Assembly (NCBI GenBank): GCA_949987705.1 | Contig: OX465284.1 | Location: forward strand, 65,147,470-65,211,469 | Direction of reading: 5' to 3' | Length of the DNA: 64,000 nt | Source of the DNA: Thereva unica | Lineage: Eukaryota > Arthropoda > Insecta > Diptera > Therevidae | Notes under the pieces: model-generated | Told to the model about the DNA's origin: nothing | The model's input: only the letters and a program-made list of their open reading frames with translations | The model's database searches: none | Position numbers and translations under genes: made by a program | Shown here: piece after piece, positions 23,601 through 35,600 of the stretch | Layout of the letters: every line of letters begins with the position of its first letter | Numbering within the stretch: position 1 is the first letter of the stretch

Positions 23601-26600
23601 CCCCTCGTCACTAAACACCTGTACGTATCTTTGGTTAGGCCTTTGCTTGACTACGCTTCCCAGGTATGGTCTCCTTACTACTCCTCCCATGTTAGTAGAA
23701 TCGAATCGGTTCAAAGAAAGTTCGTCCAGTTTGCACTCAGCCACCTCCCGTGGGATGACCCACTCGCTCTTCCGCCTTATGAGAACAGACTTAAATTGCT
23801 CAACTTAAGCTCCCTCCATAAGCGCCGTGAGGTCGCTGACGTTATATTCGTTCATCGACTGATGAATGACAAGGTGGACTCTGGTTTCTTAAGAAACCGC
23901 GCGTCATTTAGAGTGAATAACTACAACCTGAGAGGTGAACCTCTCTTGCACATCAATTCCTCTAACACCAATTATGGCATGTTCGAACCCGTTAATCGCA
24001 TGCTTATAAATACTAACAACAATAGGAGTGTGTTTAGCTTGCTAACCAGTGAAGTTGTCCTTAAAAGGACACTTCTCAATGTGGTGTGACTCTCTGCGTG
24101 CCTCACTCCCTTTTTAGTTTTGCATGCTTCTCTGTTTAATGTTTTTGATCTTTTATGTTTTTAATATTTTATGTTTGCATGTCTCAGCTGAGCCACAGCA
24201 GTGGTAAATATTTCTCAGCCCTGCTGGGAAGTGCGCCTTCTGTGTTAGAAGAGAAACTCTATATATGTATATATATACATATATATATATATTTATATGT
24301 ATGTATGTGTATGTATATATAGATTTTCATGCTTAGCTGAAAAGTGCGCCTTCTGTGCTAGAAGGGTTAACTCTATATTAAGAAGTTCAGTAGTTTGTTC
24401 AGCGATTGGTCTCTCGTACTTCACTGTTCGTTCGAGGTCACGTTAAATGAAGATAATTTGATCCTCGCTATCGCGGGTCGGAGACAAAGAAGGACCTTGG
24501 AGTTGACTTGAGGCACATGCTGCGCTTGGGATATTTTATCAGAAGGCCGGCCCTCTTTACCCCGGTAGGCAAGAACGTTTTTCAGGAAGCTGGTGGGTGC
24601 CAAATAGCCTGCTCTGGAACGTTGAGCTCATGTCATACTCCATCCAACTTTTGTGTTCAAGGAGGCAGCTTGAATTTTCAAAACTTCACACGCATGGTTG
24701 CCGATAGCATTTTCCGATTTTGTAATCTCCATCATAACGCCACCAACTGTACAATATCCCCCTGAAGACCTTCAATGTCCAAGGGGATAACTCGTCCTCG
24801 GCCTATGGTCTACGGCGGTACCCTTAACTTCAAGATGGAGCAGTACCAGATAAAGTATAATCTCCAGCGCTACTATCGAAGAGGTGCAAGGCAGACAATG
24901 GGGTCTGGAGCCAAATACATGCGGATCCACAGTATGTGTCCTACTTCTAGTGGAGTTTGGCATCTATCGCGAACTATTACTTAAGAGTTGAAGTGTACAG
25001 TGCAATGTGTAGTGCATGTTTTCTGGTGAACGTCACCAGAACCTTTTTATCAGGGTTGATACTTATTTTTACGCTGCATAATAGTCCAGGCGCTGTAGTA
25101 AAAATTTGATTTTTCGCACACGAGCAATTTTTGAAGAGTACTTTTAAAAAAAAATTATTCTGGACGCGAACAGCTAGGGAAAGTGGGGAAAATTGGGAAC
25201 TTTCAAGTGGTGGAAAATTTCGATATAATGTATAGGAAGAATTAGTAGAGCGTGAAAATCTACACAAAAAACGTCTTTACATATTTTTTAAAAAATTGCT
25301 TCCTATGGGAGATAATGAGCTATAATTGAAATATCCAGATTTCCGCGCGAACTCGGAATTTCTTAAAATTTACATTGACGCTTGACTAAAATCTTTATAA
25401 CTCCCTTGGTTTTGGTCGAAAATTCATAAACTAAACACTCAAAGATTCAGTAAGTGACATTTGAACAAAACCGATATGACATTCATTCCCAATTTTTCTT
25501 GGGCCTAATTGAATCAAGTTTTTCTCTGCTTGTATGATTTTTAGTACGCTCATTACAGAAAAACTGAATTCTATTAGGCTCAAGATAAATTGAGAATGAA
25601 TGTTATATCGGATTTGTTCAAATGTCACCTACTGAATCTTTGACCGTTTAGTTTATGATTACAATTGTACTTTTGATAGTATCGACGATATATCTAATAG
25701 AAACAAAAATGCTTATGTAAAGCGAAATAAAAATTAAAAGTGGACCAACTACACCTTTTCCAATTGTAATTCCGAAAGCGTCAATTGTAATTCAGATTAG
25801 TCAATTGTATTTCAGAAAGTATCAATTGTAATTCAGATTTGTCAATTGTAATTCAGAAAGTATCAATTGTAATTCAGAAAGTATCAATTGTAATTCAGAA
25901 AATTTCAATATTCAACTCATTGATGCAGTAAATTGACCAAATAATTTCTTTCATTACAGAATAAATATTCTCCTAGCCACATCATGCATGATGATCATCA
26001 TCAGGAGCTCCACAGCCTATTGTTGGCCTTGGCTTCCTCCAGCATTCACCTCCATGATTCTCGATCCCTGGCCCGATTTTTCCAGTTTATTATATTCAAC
26101 TGCCTCAAGTCGTCTTCGACGTCATCTATGTATCTTTTCCTTGACGTCCTGGTCTCCTTTTTCCTGGCGGTACTTTCCCCTGTATTCCTTTGTAGATCGA
26201 ATGAAGGAATTTCCATTCGAATCTTCCTACCAATGCTTCGTCTTCGTTTTTCAATGTCCACACTTTCGAACCATATATAGTGGGACAGTTTAATAGTGTT
26301 GTGACAGTGACACCATCAAGCATGATATCGTCCCATTATTACTGTTTCAGTGCTAAGTTGTGTTATCTGGTGCAATCTCTAAAAGTCTTTCAGTTGATGT
26401 AACTGTCGGTGGTAGGTGTGCCGTGGCACGAAATAGAAAGAAACAAAAACAAATCTCAAAGAGAAGAGATGGGGTAACGACCATCGTCACAAAATTAGAG
26501 AAAGGGTCAGAAAGGTGGCTGAGGTGGCTTGACCGCCGAGGAATATCGCCGAAGTTTTAGGCATCCGCTGCACCGATCGTCGGCACGACGTGCGGTGCGC

Positions 26601-29600
26601 AAACTAGCTCGCCGGATGGGGTGGGGTTCGCGGTACAGGGATGCCGAAGAATGACAGTATGTTATGAGTTAACTCGTGCCTGAAATTGCAATTAAGAAGA
26701 GAGGCGGCGGCGGCGAGAAAACCTACTGAGGTCAACGAGAGGGGATTTATCTAGAAGGGAGGTTGGGCAACAAGAGCCGGTCAACGTCGTGGAAAGCTAC
26801 ATGTTAGCTAGTACCTAGTGGTAAGCACTTACTCGGTTAGGAGGCTTCCATATTCCGGGTGGGGGCCTCATAGGGAGGATATCTATCTAGACATCTTAAC
26901 CGCGTAGGTAAATCGAATGTTTATCCCTTTCCCCTGTCTAAAATGTCTAATAAGTAAATTCTTCTTTAGATTTCTGGTTTATCTAATGTTTAAATTCCTT
27001 TATGGTATTAACTATATTGATCATTAGTTTTTATGTTATTTAACTTCGTTCAATTTATTAATGTATTATCATTATCATTATCATTGAGAATTCTCTCAAA
27101 GAATTAAATATTTCTGATTTTTTTAGTTTATCAATTAAATTCTATTACTGCAATATCATTCAACTTCTATTAACGAATTAACTATTTCTGATTATTAGTT
27201 TATCCTCAGAAAAATACGTTCGGCTATAATGCCTTTATACTTAATCATCATGCGGATAAACATATTTTTATTATTATAATTCATATATTATTAATTGTTT
27301 CTAATTTATGTCTTAAGTGACTATAATTCATATATTATTAATTGTTTATAATTTATGTCTTAAGTGACTATAATTCATGTATTATTAATTGTTTACAGGG
27401 ATCGTAACTGTTATAACTTATATCGAAAAAATCAGAAAATAATCATTATTTTGAAACTTATATGATATAAAACAACAGTAACAGTTAAATTTTACCAAAA
27501 ATATTTAAAGTTATTTTTAACTATTATCTTTGACTAGTATTGTTTTAAATCTTTTAAAATTGTTATTAAAGATTTTTTTCTTTTTTTGTTCGAAATAATA
27601 ATTAAAATTTACTTTTATTTTTAAAATCAAAAATAACTGTTAAAAAAGACTTTTATTTTTTTCGGTCTTGCATAAAAGTCTTTCTAAGATTTTTATTTTT
27701 CCAGTTTTTTCTATAAAAGTCTTTGAAGACTTTTAGTTTTAAAATATAAAAATAAAAGTCTTTTGCTGAAAACAGATAAATAGTCCATTCAAACCGTTAA
27801 GAAAATCGAACCCTAAAGGTTTTTGGGGTCACTGATCACAAAAATCGGGGTCCTGCGGTCCTAAAACTTGGGCGTCACCCTTAAAAATGCAAAAAACACT
27901 CCTTTTTAGGGGTTTTCCGCGATTATTTCGATAATAATGAAAACTAATGCAATGAAATACACTTTTTTTAATATTTATTTGCGAAGGTGGTTGATTTGTA
28001 CTAAATCAACGCGAACTTTATGATAAGGGGTGATCCTAAAGGGTTGAAACCACCCCTAAATCGGCTACAAATAGAAAAAATTGTAAACAAATTTTTCTTC
28101 AAATATATGCTTCAAATACGATTGTGGGCGTACTGTCAGGCAAAACTAAATTATTTTCAACCCTTAAGGGGTTAAAACTACCCCCACAATTATAAAAATC
28201 AACTTTATATAAAAAAAATTAGAAAAATTTTTTGTTTTTTGCTTTTTGCTTGAAATTTGGTGCAAAAGGTATTATCAGCCATAAATTTATTATTTTAAAC
28301 CCCTAAGGGGGTGAAACTACCCCTGCATTAAAATTGTAATTGAAAAAAATTGACATTTATTGTTTTGCATTAAAATTTTATTTTCCATTTTTATTCATTG
28401 AAACATTTGGAAAATTGCACTTTAAACCCCTTTTTAAAGGGGTTAAACCACCCCTAAACCGAAGCAAAATAAAAAATACATGGAGAAATATTTCTTTTCG
28501 TGGAATTTTTAAATAAAGTCAAAATGCAGGATAAAAACGACAATCACACAATAATTGGAAATATGTTCCCTAATGTATTTGAGTTACTTCTGAATAATGG
28601 GGTGTTCCGTTTTTTTACAATGACATTTAGGTCAGTCTTTTGCTGAAAACAAATAAAATAGCTATCGTAGTTCGAAAATTACACTATAAAAACAATTGTG
28701 ATATTGTGCTTAAAGCCTAGCACGTTGATCAGGCTATAGAAATTCTAACTAAAACTATGTAAAAAATGATTTATTAGGTGGATAAATTGGTGCGGCTGAT
28801 TTTATATTTTTGAATTTTTTGGCTCCCTGTTTAATTTCTACTTAAATTAGTAGTTTGGTAACCCCATTTCACTCCGTTAGGGGATGAATTTCGAAAAATC
28901 GATTCTTAGTTAATGTCCACGTCATTATAGAGATGCACTGTCAAAATTAAAGCCCTTCAGCTCCAGTGGTTTGGGTTACCCCATTTAACCCCCTTAGGGG
29001 ATGAATTTCGAAAAATCGCTTCTTAGTGGATGTCCACGTCATTAAAGGGATGCACTGTCAAAATTTCAGCCCTTTAGCTCTAGCGGTTTAGAAAAACCCC
29101 ATTTCACTCCCTTAGGGGATGAATTTCGAAAAATCGCTTTATAGTGGATGTCCACGTCATTAAAGGGATGCACTGTCAAAATTTCAGCCCTATAGCTCCA
29201 GCGGTTTGGAAAAACCCCATTTCACCCCTTTAGGGGATGAATTTCGAAAAATCGCTTTTTAGTGGATGTCCACGTCATTAAAGGGATGCACTGTCAAAAT
29301 TTCAGCTCTATAGCTTTAACGGTTTGGAGAAACCCCATTTCACCCCCTTAGGGGATGAATTTCGAAAAATCGCTTTTTAGTGGATGTCCACGTCATTAAA
29401 GGGATGCACTGTCAAAATTTCAGCCCTATAGCTCCAGCGGTTTGGAAAAACCCTATTTCACCCCTTTAGGGGATGAATTTCGAAAAATCGCTTTTTAGTG
29501 GATGTCCACGTCATTAAAGGGATGCACTGTCAAAATTTCAGCCATATAGCTTTAACGGTTTGGAAAAACCCCATTTCACCCCTTTAGGGGATGAATTTCG

Positions 29601-32600
29601 AAAAATCGCTTTTTAGTGGATGTCCACGTCATTAAAGGGATGCACTGTCAAAATTTCAGCCCTATAAGCTCCAGCGGTTTGGGTAAACCCCATTTCACCC
29701 CCTTAGGGGAAGAATTTCGAAAAATCGCTTCTTAGTGGATGTCCACATCATTATAGGGATGCACTGTCAAAATTTCAACCCTATAGTTCCAGCGGTTTGG
29801 ATAAACCCCATTTCACCCCCTTAGGGGATGAATTTCGAAAAATCGCTTTATAGTGGATGTCCACGCCATTATAAGACTGCACTGTCAAAATTTCAGCCCT
29901 GTAGCTCCAACGGTTTGGATAAACCCCATTTGAGCCCCTTAGGGGATGAATTTCGAAAAATCGCTTCTAAGCGGATGTCTACATCATTATAGGGATGCAC
30001 TGTCAAAATTTCAGCCTTATAGCTCCAGCGGTTTTGAGTTGGCCCTATTTCACCCCTTGAGTTGATCGTGTGGACCGAAAGGGTCGAACCCACATCCCAA
30101 CTAGTTTCTATTTGTAGCCGATTTAGGGGTGGTTTCAACCCTTTAGAATCACCCCTTATCATAAAGTTCGCGTTGATTTAGTACAAATCAACCACCTTCG
30201 CAAATAAATATTAAAAAAAGTGTATTTCATTGCATTAGTTTTCATTACTATCGAAATAATCGCGAAAACCCCCTAAAAAGGGGTGTTTTTTGCATTTTTA
30301 AGGGTGACGCCCATGTTTTAGGACCGCAGGACCCCGATTTTCGTGATCAGCGACCCCAAAAACCTTTAGGGTTCGATTTTCTTAACGGTTTGAATGGACT
30401 ATTTATCTGTTTTCAGCAAAAGACTTTTATTTTTATATTTTAAAAATAAAAGTCTTCAAAGACTTTTATAGAAAAAACTGGAAAAATAAAAATCTTAGAA
30501 AGACTTTTATGCAAGACAGTCTTTTTTAACAGTTATTTTTGATTTTAAAAATAAAAGTCTTCCCATAAGAGTTTTGGAAGACTTTAAAAATAAAAAACAA
30601 AAATAAAAGTTTTTAATGACCTAAAACTTTTTTAGTTAAATATAACTGTTATTGTTTATTTAAAAAAATTTAAATTAATTTTAACTATTAAACTTGACTT
30701 TTATAATAAAAGTCTACAATTTAAAAGTAACCCCACCACCGCGTAGAACTCGCTACTCTGAGTATCCAGTATAAATTTTATGCAGATCAGACAACATTTA
30801 CTATTTGATTTTTTAAGTCAAAAATACAAATATAACAGTTATTCACGATCCCTGATTGTTTATAATTTAGGTCTGATCATAATTCATAGATTATTAATTG
30901 TTTATAATTGATGTCTTAAGTGATTATAATACACATATTATTAAATGTATATAATTTATGTCTTACGTGATTATAATTCATGTATTATTAATTGTTTATA
31001 ATTTAGGTCTGATCATAATTCATAGATTATTAATTGTTTATAATTGATGTCTTAAGTGATTATAATACATGTATTAATTGATATAGTATTAATAAGGGTG
31101 ATATTTCAAGGGTTAATTCATGTATTATTAATATTGCGCGTATGTCCGTATTAATTCATTTTATTTAGTATTGTTTACTACTTACTCCTGGTTCCGATAG
31201 TAAATCCCAATTACAAGACTCTTCAGAGTGGCAGTATTTTGCCAAGACAGTGCTTTTGGAACAAAAAAAAACTTTTCGCATCAAATATACTCTTTCATTG
31301 AATCTAACTAAAACCAACCATTACATTTCAGGTAGACGGTGCCTTATCTTATACCATAGTTTTTATCAAAAAAACTTCTTATAGTCTAACTATAATTTAA
31401 GACGCTGAAGATCTCAGGGGGTAAAAAGATATTCATGAAATATTACGACCATACGTCGAACAAAACGTAAAATAAAATCGTATACTACCAGTAAAGTTGA
31501 ATTGGGATGAAGGCATTTTGATTCATCGAATTATATTATCGGAAAACATTTTTTCTTATTTATTTTCATGTATATATATTGTATATAATAAGGCAATTGG
31601 AAATTTCTAAATAAAATTTTCTCAACTTAATTTACCTCTAATAACTTATTTTGTTACATATGATTTGCTCTTTATTTTAAAACGATTTAAAAATGCATTA
31701 CCTTAGGTTGAGTCGAATCCTAAATCAATGTACATACCTTTTAGTATTTTTAAAACGGTTTTTTTTTTTTTGTTTTGTTTTTACCTTCCTTCTTCCTTTC
31801 CCCCTTTTTTTTTTATTTTTAATGGCCTGTTCGTGCTGAATTCACCTAAAATCTATGTATTCCTACAATGTTAGAAATTTAATATTTATTTATAGACAAG
31901 GCTAACAGATTCAATTCAATTTCTATTCAGTTTCAATTCAAATTCTATTCCGTTTCAATTCAAGTTCTATTCAGTTTCAATTCAATTTCAATTGATATAG
32001 TCTCCACTACTAGCAACACAAAAAAAAACCCAAACAGAAGAGATTCAAAAGAAATGGATTTGCCCCTTTTCCTGTATTAGCACAGGGATGAGTAGACAAT
32101 AGTTTTTTTCCAGGCTGAATTTGACTGCATCGCTAAAACCAAATACTTGAACTGTATAGCCGCACAGGTCAATAACTTTTTTCCTCAATTTAATATTTCC
32201 TTCACTCTTACCTATTTATATAACCACTAAAGGTATGTAGAATTGGATGGGGTTAAGTTTGAAGCACTTTTTATACATTTCCTATAATTGAAAACCACCA
32301 CTCGTCGTCTTGATTGTGATTGGATTCTCACGAAATTAAAAAAAAGACAAGAACCAATCCCAACCGCCAACAACTATGTATATGCTCAATATCGAGAAAA
32401 AAAAAACGCGATGAAAAAAACCGAAATTTATTCCAGAATCATCAATTACAAAAACCAACTTCGAAATTATTGGAACTGTTTCGAGAATGATTGAGACAAA
32501 TTCACAAAAACAAACCGAAAAGTTGAATATTTCTGCTAGAACCCCAAAGAAAAAATCCAAACCGGGATCACGAGAAAACAATATCCAATTCTGGACCACG

Positions 32601-35600
32601 CGCTTCTTTAGCCAAACGTTAACGGAGTGTATATCATACCGGTGATAACAGCATCAACGATCAAAAAAAATTTTTCACTAAAAAAATTTATACTTTTCCA
32701 GAAATAATATTTCAAAAAAAACCTTGCACTAGACACCCAACGAAATACCGTAATGCCTGCCCGAAAACCTTTCTGAATTTTTTTCTAAACACGATAACTT
32801 CGAAAAAAAAATTAAATAAACCGCCTACACACTTTTCCACTATATCTCAGCCCTTAGGCAAAAAATGAAAAAATTACCTTTTTTTTTTTTTTTTTAAATC
32901 CCAGAAATCTCACTATCTTAGCTTTTGTTTTTACGGTCCAATCCTTTTATTTCAACCGCTAGTTTTGGTTATCCTTTTCATTCCCATGTGGCCGCGATCA
33001 ATTTTCCTTTCGCACGACAAAGTACCCCTTTCTTTGATGGTGTTTACCGCTATTTTTCCACCCTTATAACTTCCTGCTTGTCCACGAGGTCAGGCAAACT
33101 TTAAAAGCACCTTTTTGGGCTTTTTTTTTTTGTCTAATAGTAGACCAAACTCCACAATTTTAGTGAAACATGTCAAAAAAAACAAGGCGTTCTATATTTT
33201 CGTGTTTTCTAAATCTCAATCAAAAATCAAAAAAAACGAGACTTCTTCAACTCCACGTCCACCACTCAAAACGATCACTTTCCGACTCACTCTCCTTTTT
33301 TACACCGCAGAAAACCGAGCAGGCGATTTCTTCTCGACCGCCACGAACAAAACCAAAAAAAAATCGCCGTTCGCCTGCATTCCAGGCGACTTTTTCCTCT
33401 ATTCGTTGTGTCAGTGCCGTCGGAGTTAATTTTTTCCAACGGTAATGACATTTTCTACATGGTAGTGGTACAGATTTTTTTTTCTTAATATCGTTAATGC
33501 GTGGTTGCCATTTATTTTTTTTCTTTTTTTGAAATATTTTATTATTTTTGTAGGGATTCATAATTTACACAGGCCATCGTTACATTGATAACCCATTTCG
33601 TGCAAATGATGTTAAAGGGAATGGTTAGGCTAAATGTGAAGCAAATTAAAATCTTCTGCGGTCCATACATAAAATTCCTGTTGCAAAAATTGCTGCAATT
33701 GGATGAATGTTGAATTTTTCTGAATTACAATTGATACTTTCTGAATTACAATTGACAAATCTGAATTACAATGGATACTTTCTGAAATACAATTGATTAA
33801 TCTGAATTACAATTGATGCTTTCTGAATTACAATTGGAAAAGGTGTAGTGCTTAAAAAATAAATAAAAGAACAAGGAATATGACGTTATATTTGAGCCGA
33901 AAAGACATGGCTTGTTCAATAAAACTTCCCCAGCCGAAATTTCTTATTTGTGTGTTGCTTATGAGGCTAGATCCTTTCCGACCGAGCAGCTCCCGCAGGC
34001 AGCAAAAATAAATTACTCCAAATTTTCCACTTTTTTGTACCGCTGGTTTTTATAAGAAAACTTTGTGTGACGGTGTATGTGGACTTAACAAACCCAGTAG
34101 GAAAAATCGCAAGTACTTACTCTGAGAAATACATTTGGAAGTACATACTTTTTTATTTAGTGTTTTCTTAAATACCAAAGAAGTACTTAGTTCAGAGAAG
34201 AATGGGTGTGGTGACCAAGCGTTTGATTTCGCGCAAAAAGCATGTTCAAAAACTTCGTAGCTGGTCGTTTTCTTTGTGAATAATATTAGTTATCTCAGTA
34301 ATTAGGTTTTTTAACTTTAATGTACATACATACATATATTTGAATTCATGTTTGTTTTGCTTCTCTTTTAATAAAATTTAAAAAAAAATTATAAATCACT
34401 TAATTTTACCACCACCGACCCCAACCCTTCCCCCTCCCCGGCCTAAATTGCATTTCAAAAATTTACATTATAATCACTTTGTATATGAGGTCAATAATAA
34501 ATGTGGTATAAGTACTTCCAAAACACATTCTATGGAAGAGAAAATGGAAGTACTTCCCCGCCTAGGCCATCGCCGTGTAATGTCATTTTTGTACTGAGTG
34601 GAAGTACTTCTAAATGACATGGGGAGGAAGTACTTCTTCAACTCATTCTACGGAAGGGAAAAAAGAAGTACTTCCCGCCTAGGCCATCGCCGTGTTAATA
34701 CAATGTTTTTTTTTGTACTGGGTGGAAGTACTGGACTGCTTCTGCAGAAGTACTTCTAGAAGTACGTTTAAAAGTACTTCCAGTCCCTACTGGGAAATTA
34801 ATTTACTGCAACATAAACTGAAATATTCTCCACTACCACTGACTTGCTAGGCAGTGGTTTCCAAACTTTATAATACTGCTGCCACTGTTACAAAAAACTC
34901 TTGGGCCCCCAATAAAATATATAAATCTGCTGACCTTCAGTATTTCAACATTGAACAACTCTGCCATTTTATAGCCGTTATTTCAAATCACGAATGACCA
35001 CCACGCAAAAAGTAGCTCTTTTTTGGTATCCTGCATATCATTGGCCGGCATTTCGGACGTTAAAGCAGCTGCGCGGCTCGATGTTAGCTCTGAGTTCGTT
35101 AGTAGTCTTCGATTTGCTGGCATAATCTTTTCTTTTGCAAGAACTTCATCATAGTGGCTGCGATCGCCGTCCTGTTGGAAATAGCTTCGTCAGACCTTCA
35201 CGCGTTTTCGGACACACAAGGTGCACCAACATCCAACAATAGCGCGCGCTCTCCAGGGTTTCTCGAACTTTGCACAAAAATGGTCCAATGAAGGCTTTTC
35301 AACACCTCCGGCCAAAACAGTGACTTTATTGTCGTGCAGTAGTATTTAATGAATGACGTGTGGAATCTCTGTTCGCTAAATTCGACTTATGTTTGTTGAC
35401 TCCCCAGAGACGATAAAATAAGCTTCGTCCGTCCTAATATTTTGCCTTAATAATCAGAAATCATTGTTGCGACAGCATTTCCATATTGCTCGACGCGCCT
35501 TGTCTGTTGGCAACAATCTTTGAGTAAGTAGAACTTTGTATGGGAGGCGATGAAGATCTTGCTTCATAATTTACCTTAGAGTCGTTTCACTCACGTTTAA

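Larger units (their letters stand above)
27275..31085. repeat. AT-rich tandem repeat split by a hAT element
   Basis: Units of about 50-60 bp built around TATTATTAATTGTTTATAATTTATGTCTTAAGTGA occur at 27275-27395 and resume at 30855-31085. The hAT element 27396-30854 sits inside one unit and duplicates ATTGTTTA. Confidence 0.75.
25749..33847. mobile_element. 8.1-kb unit bounded by inverted repeat-rich arms
   Basis: Left arm 25749-25910 starts ACTACACCTTTTCCAATTG and continues as seven or so copies of TCAATTGTAATTCAGAAAG. Right arm 33711-33847 is its inverted complement and ends in CAATTGGAAAAGGTGTAGT. Similarity extends a further 50 bp inward, weakly. The right terminus read inward is CACTACACC. 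No transposase was found inside; the interior has a LINE fragment and the hAT element at 27396. No target duplication was recognised. Confidence 0.6.

Noticed and set aside
24508..24984. Plus-strand ORFs of 69-85 codons in intron 5
   Set aside because: No splice signals, no family resemblance and bracketed by repeats; not supported as genes.
28870..30060. Second CRISPR-like or coding repeat array
   Set aside because: 118-bp units are contiguous and lie inside a hAT element with stops in all frames; the ORF at 29893-30162 is by-chance reading of the repeat.
32288..33561. Lysine/serine-rich ORFs on both strands
   Set aside because: Low-complexity A/T-run sequence inside an intron, no conserved motif.
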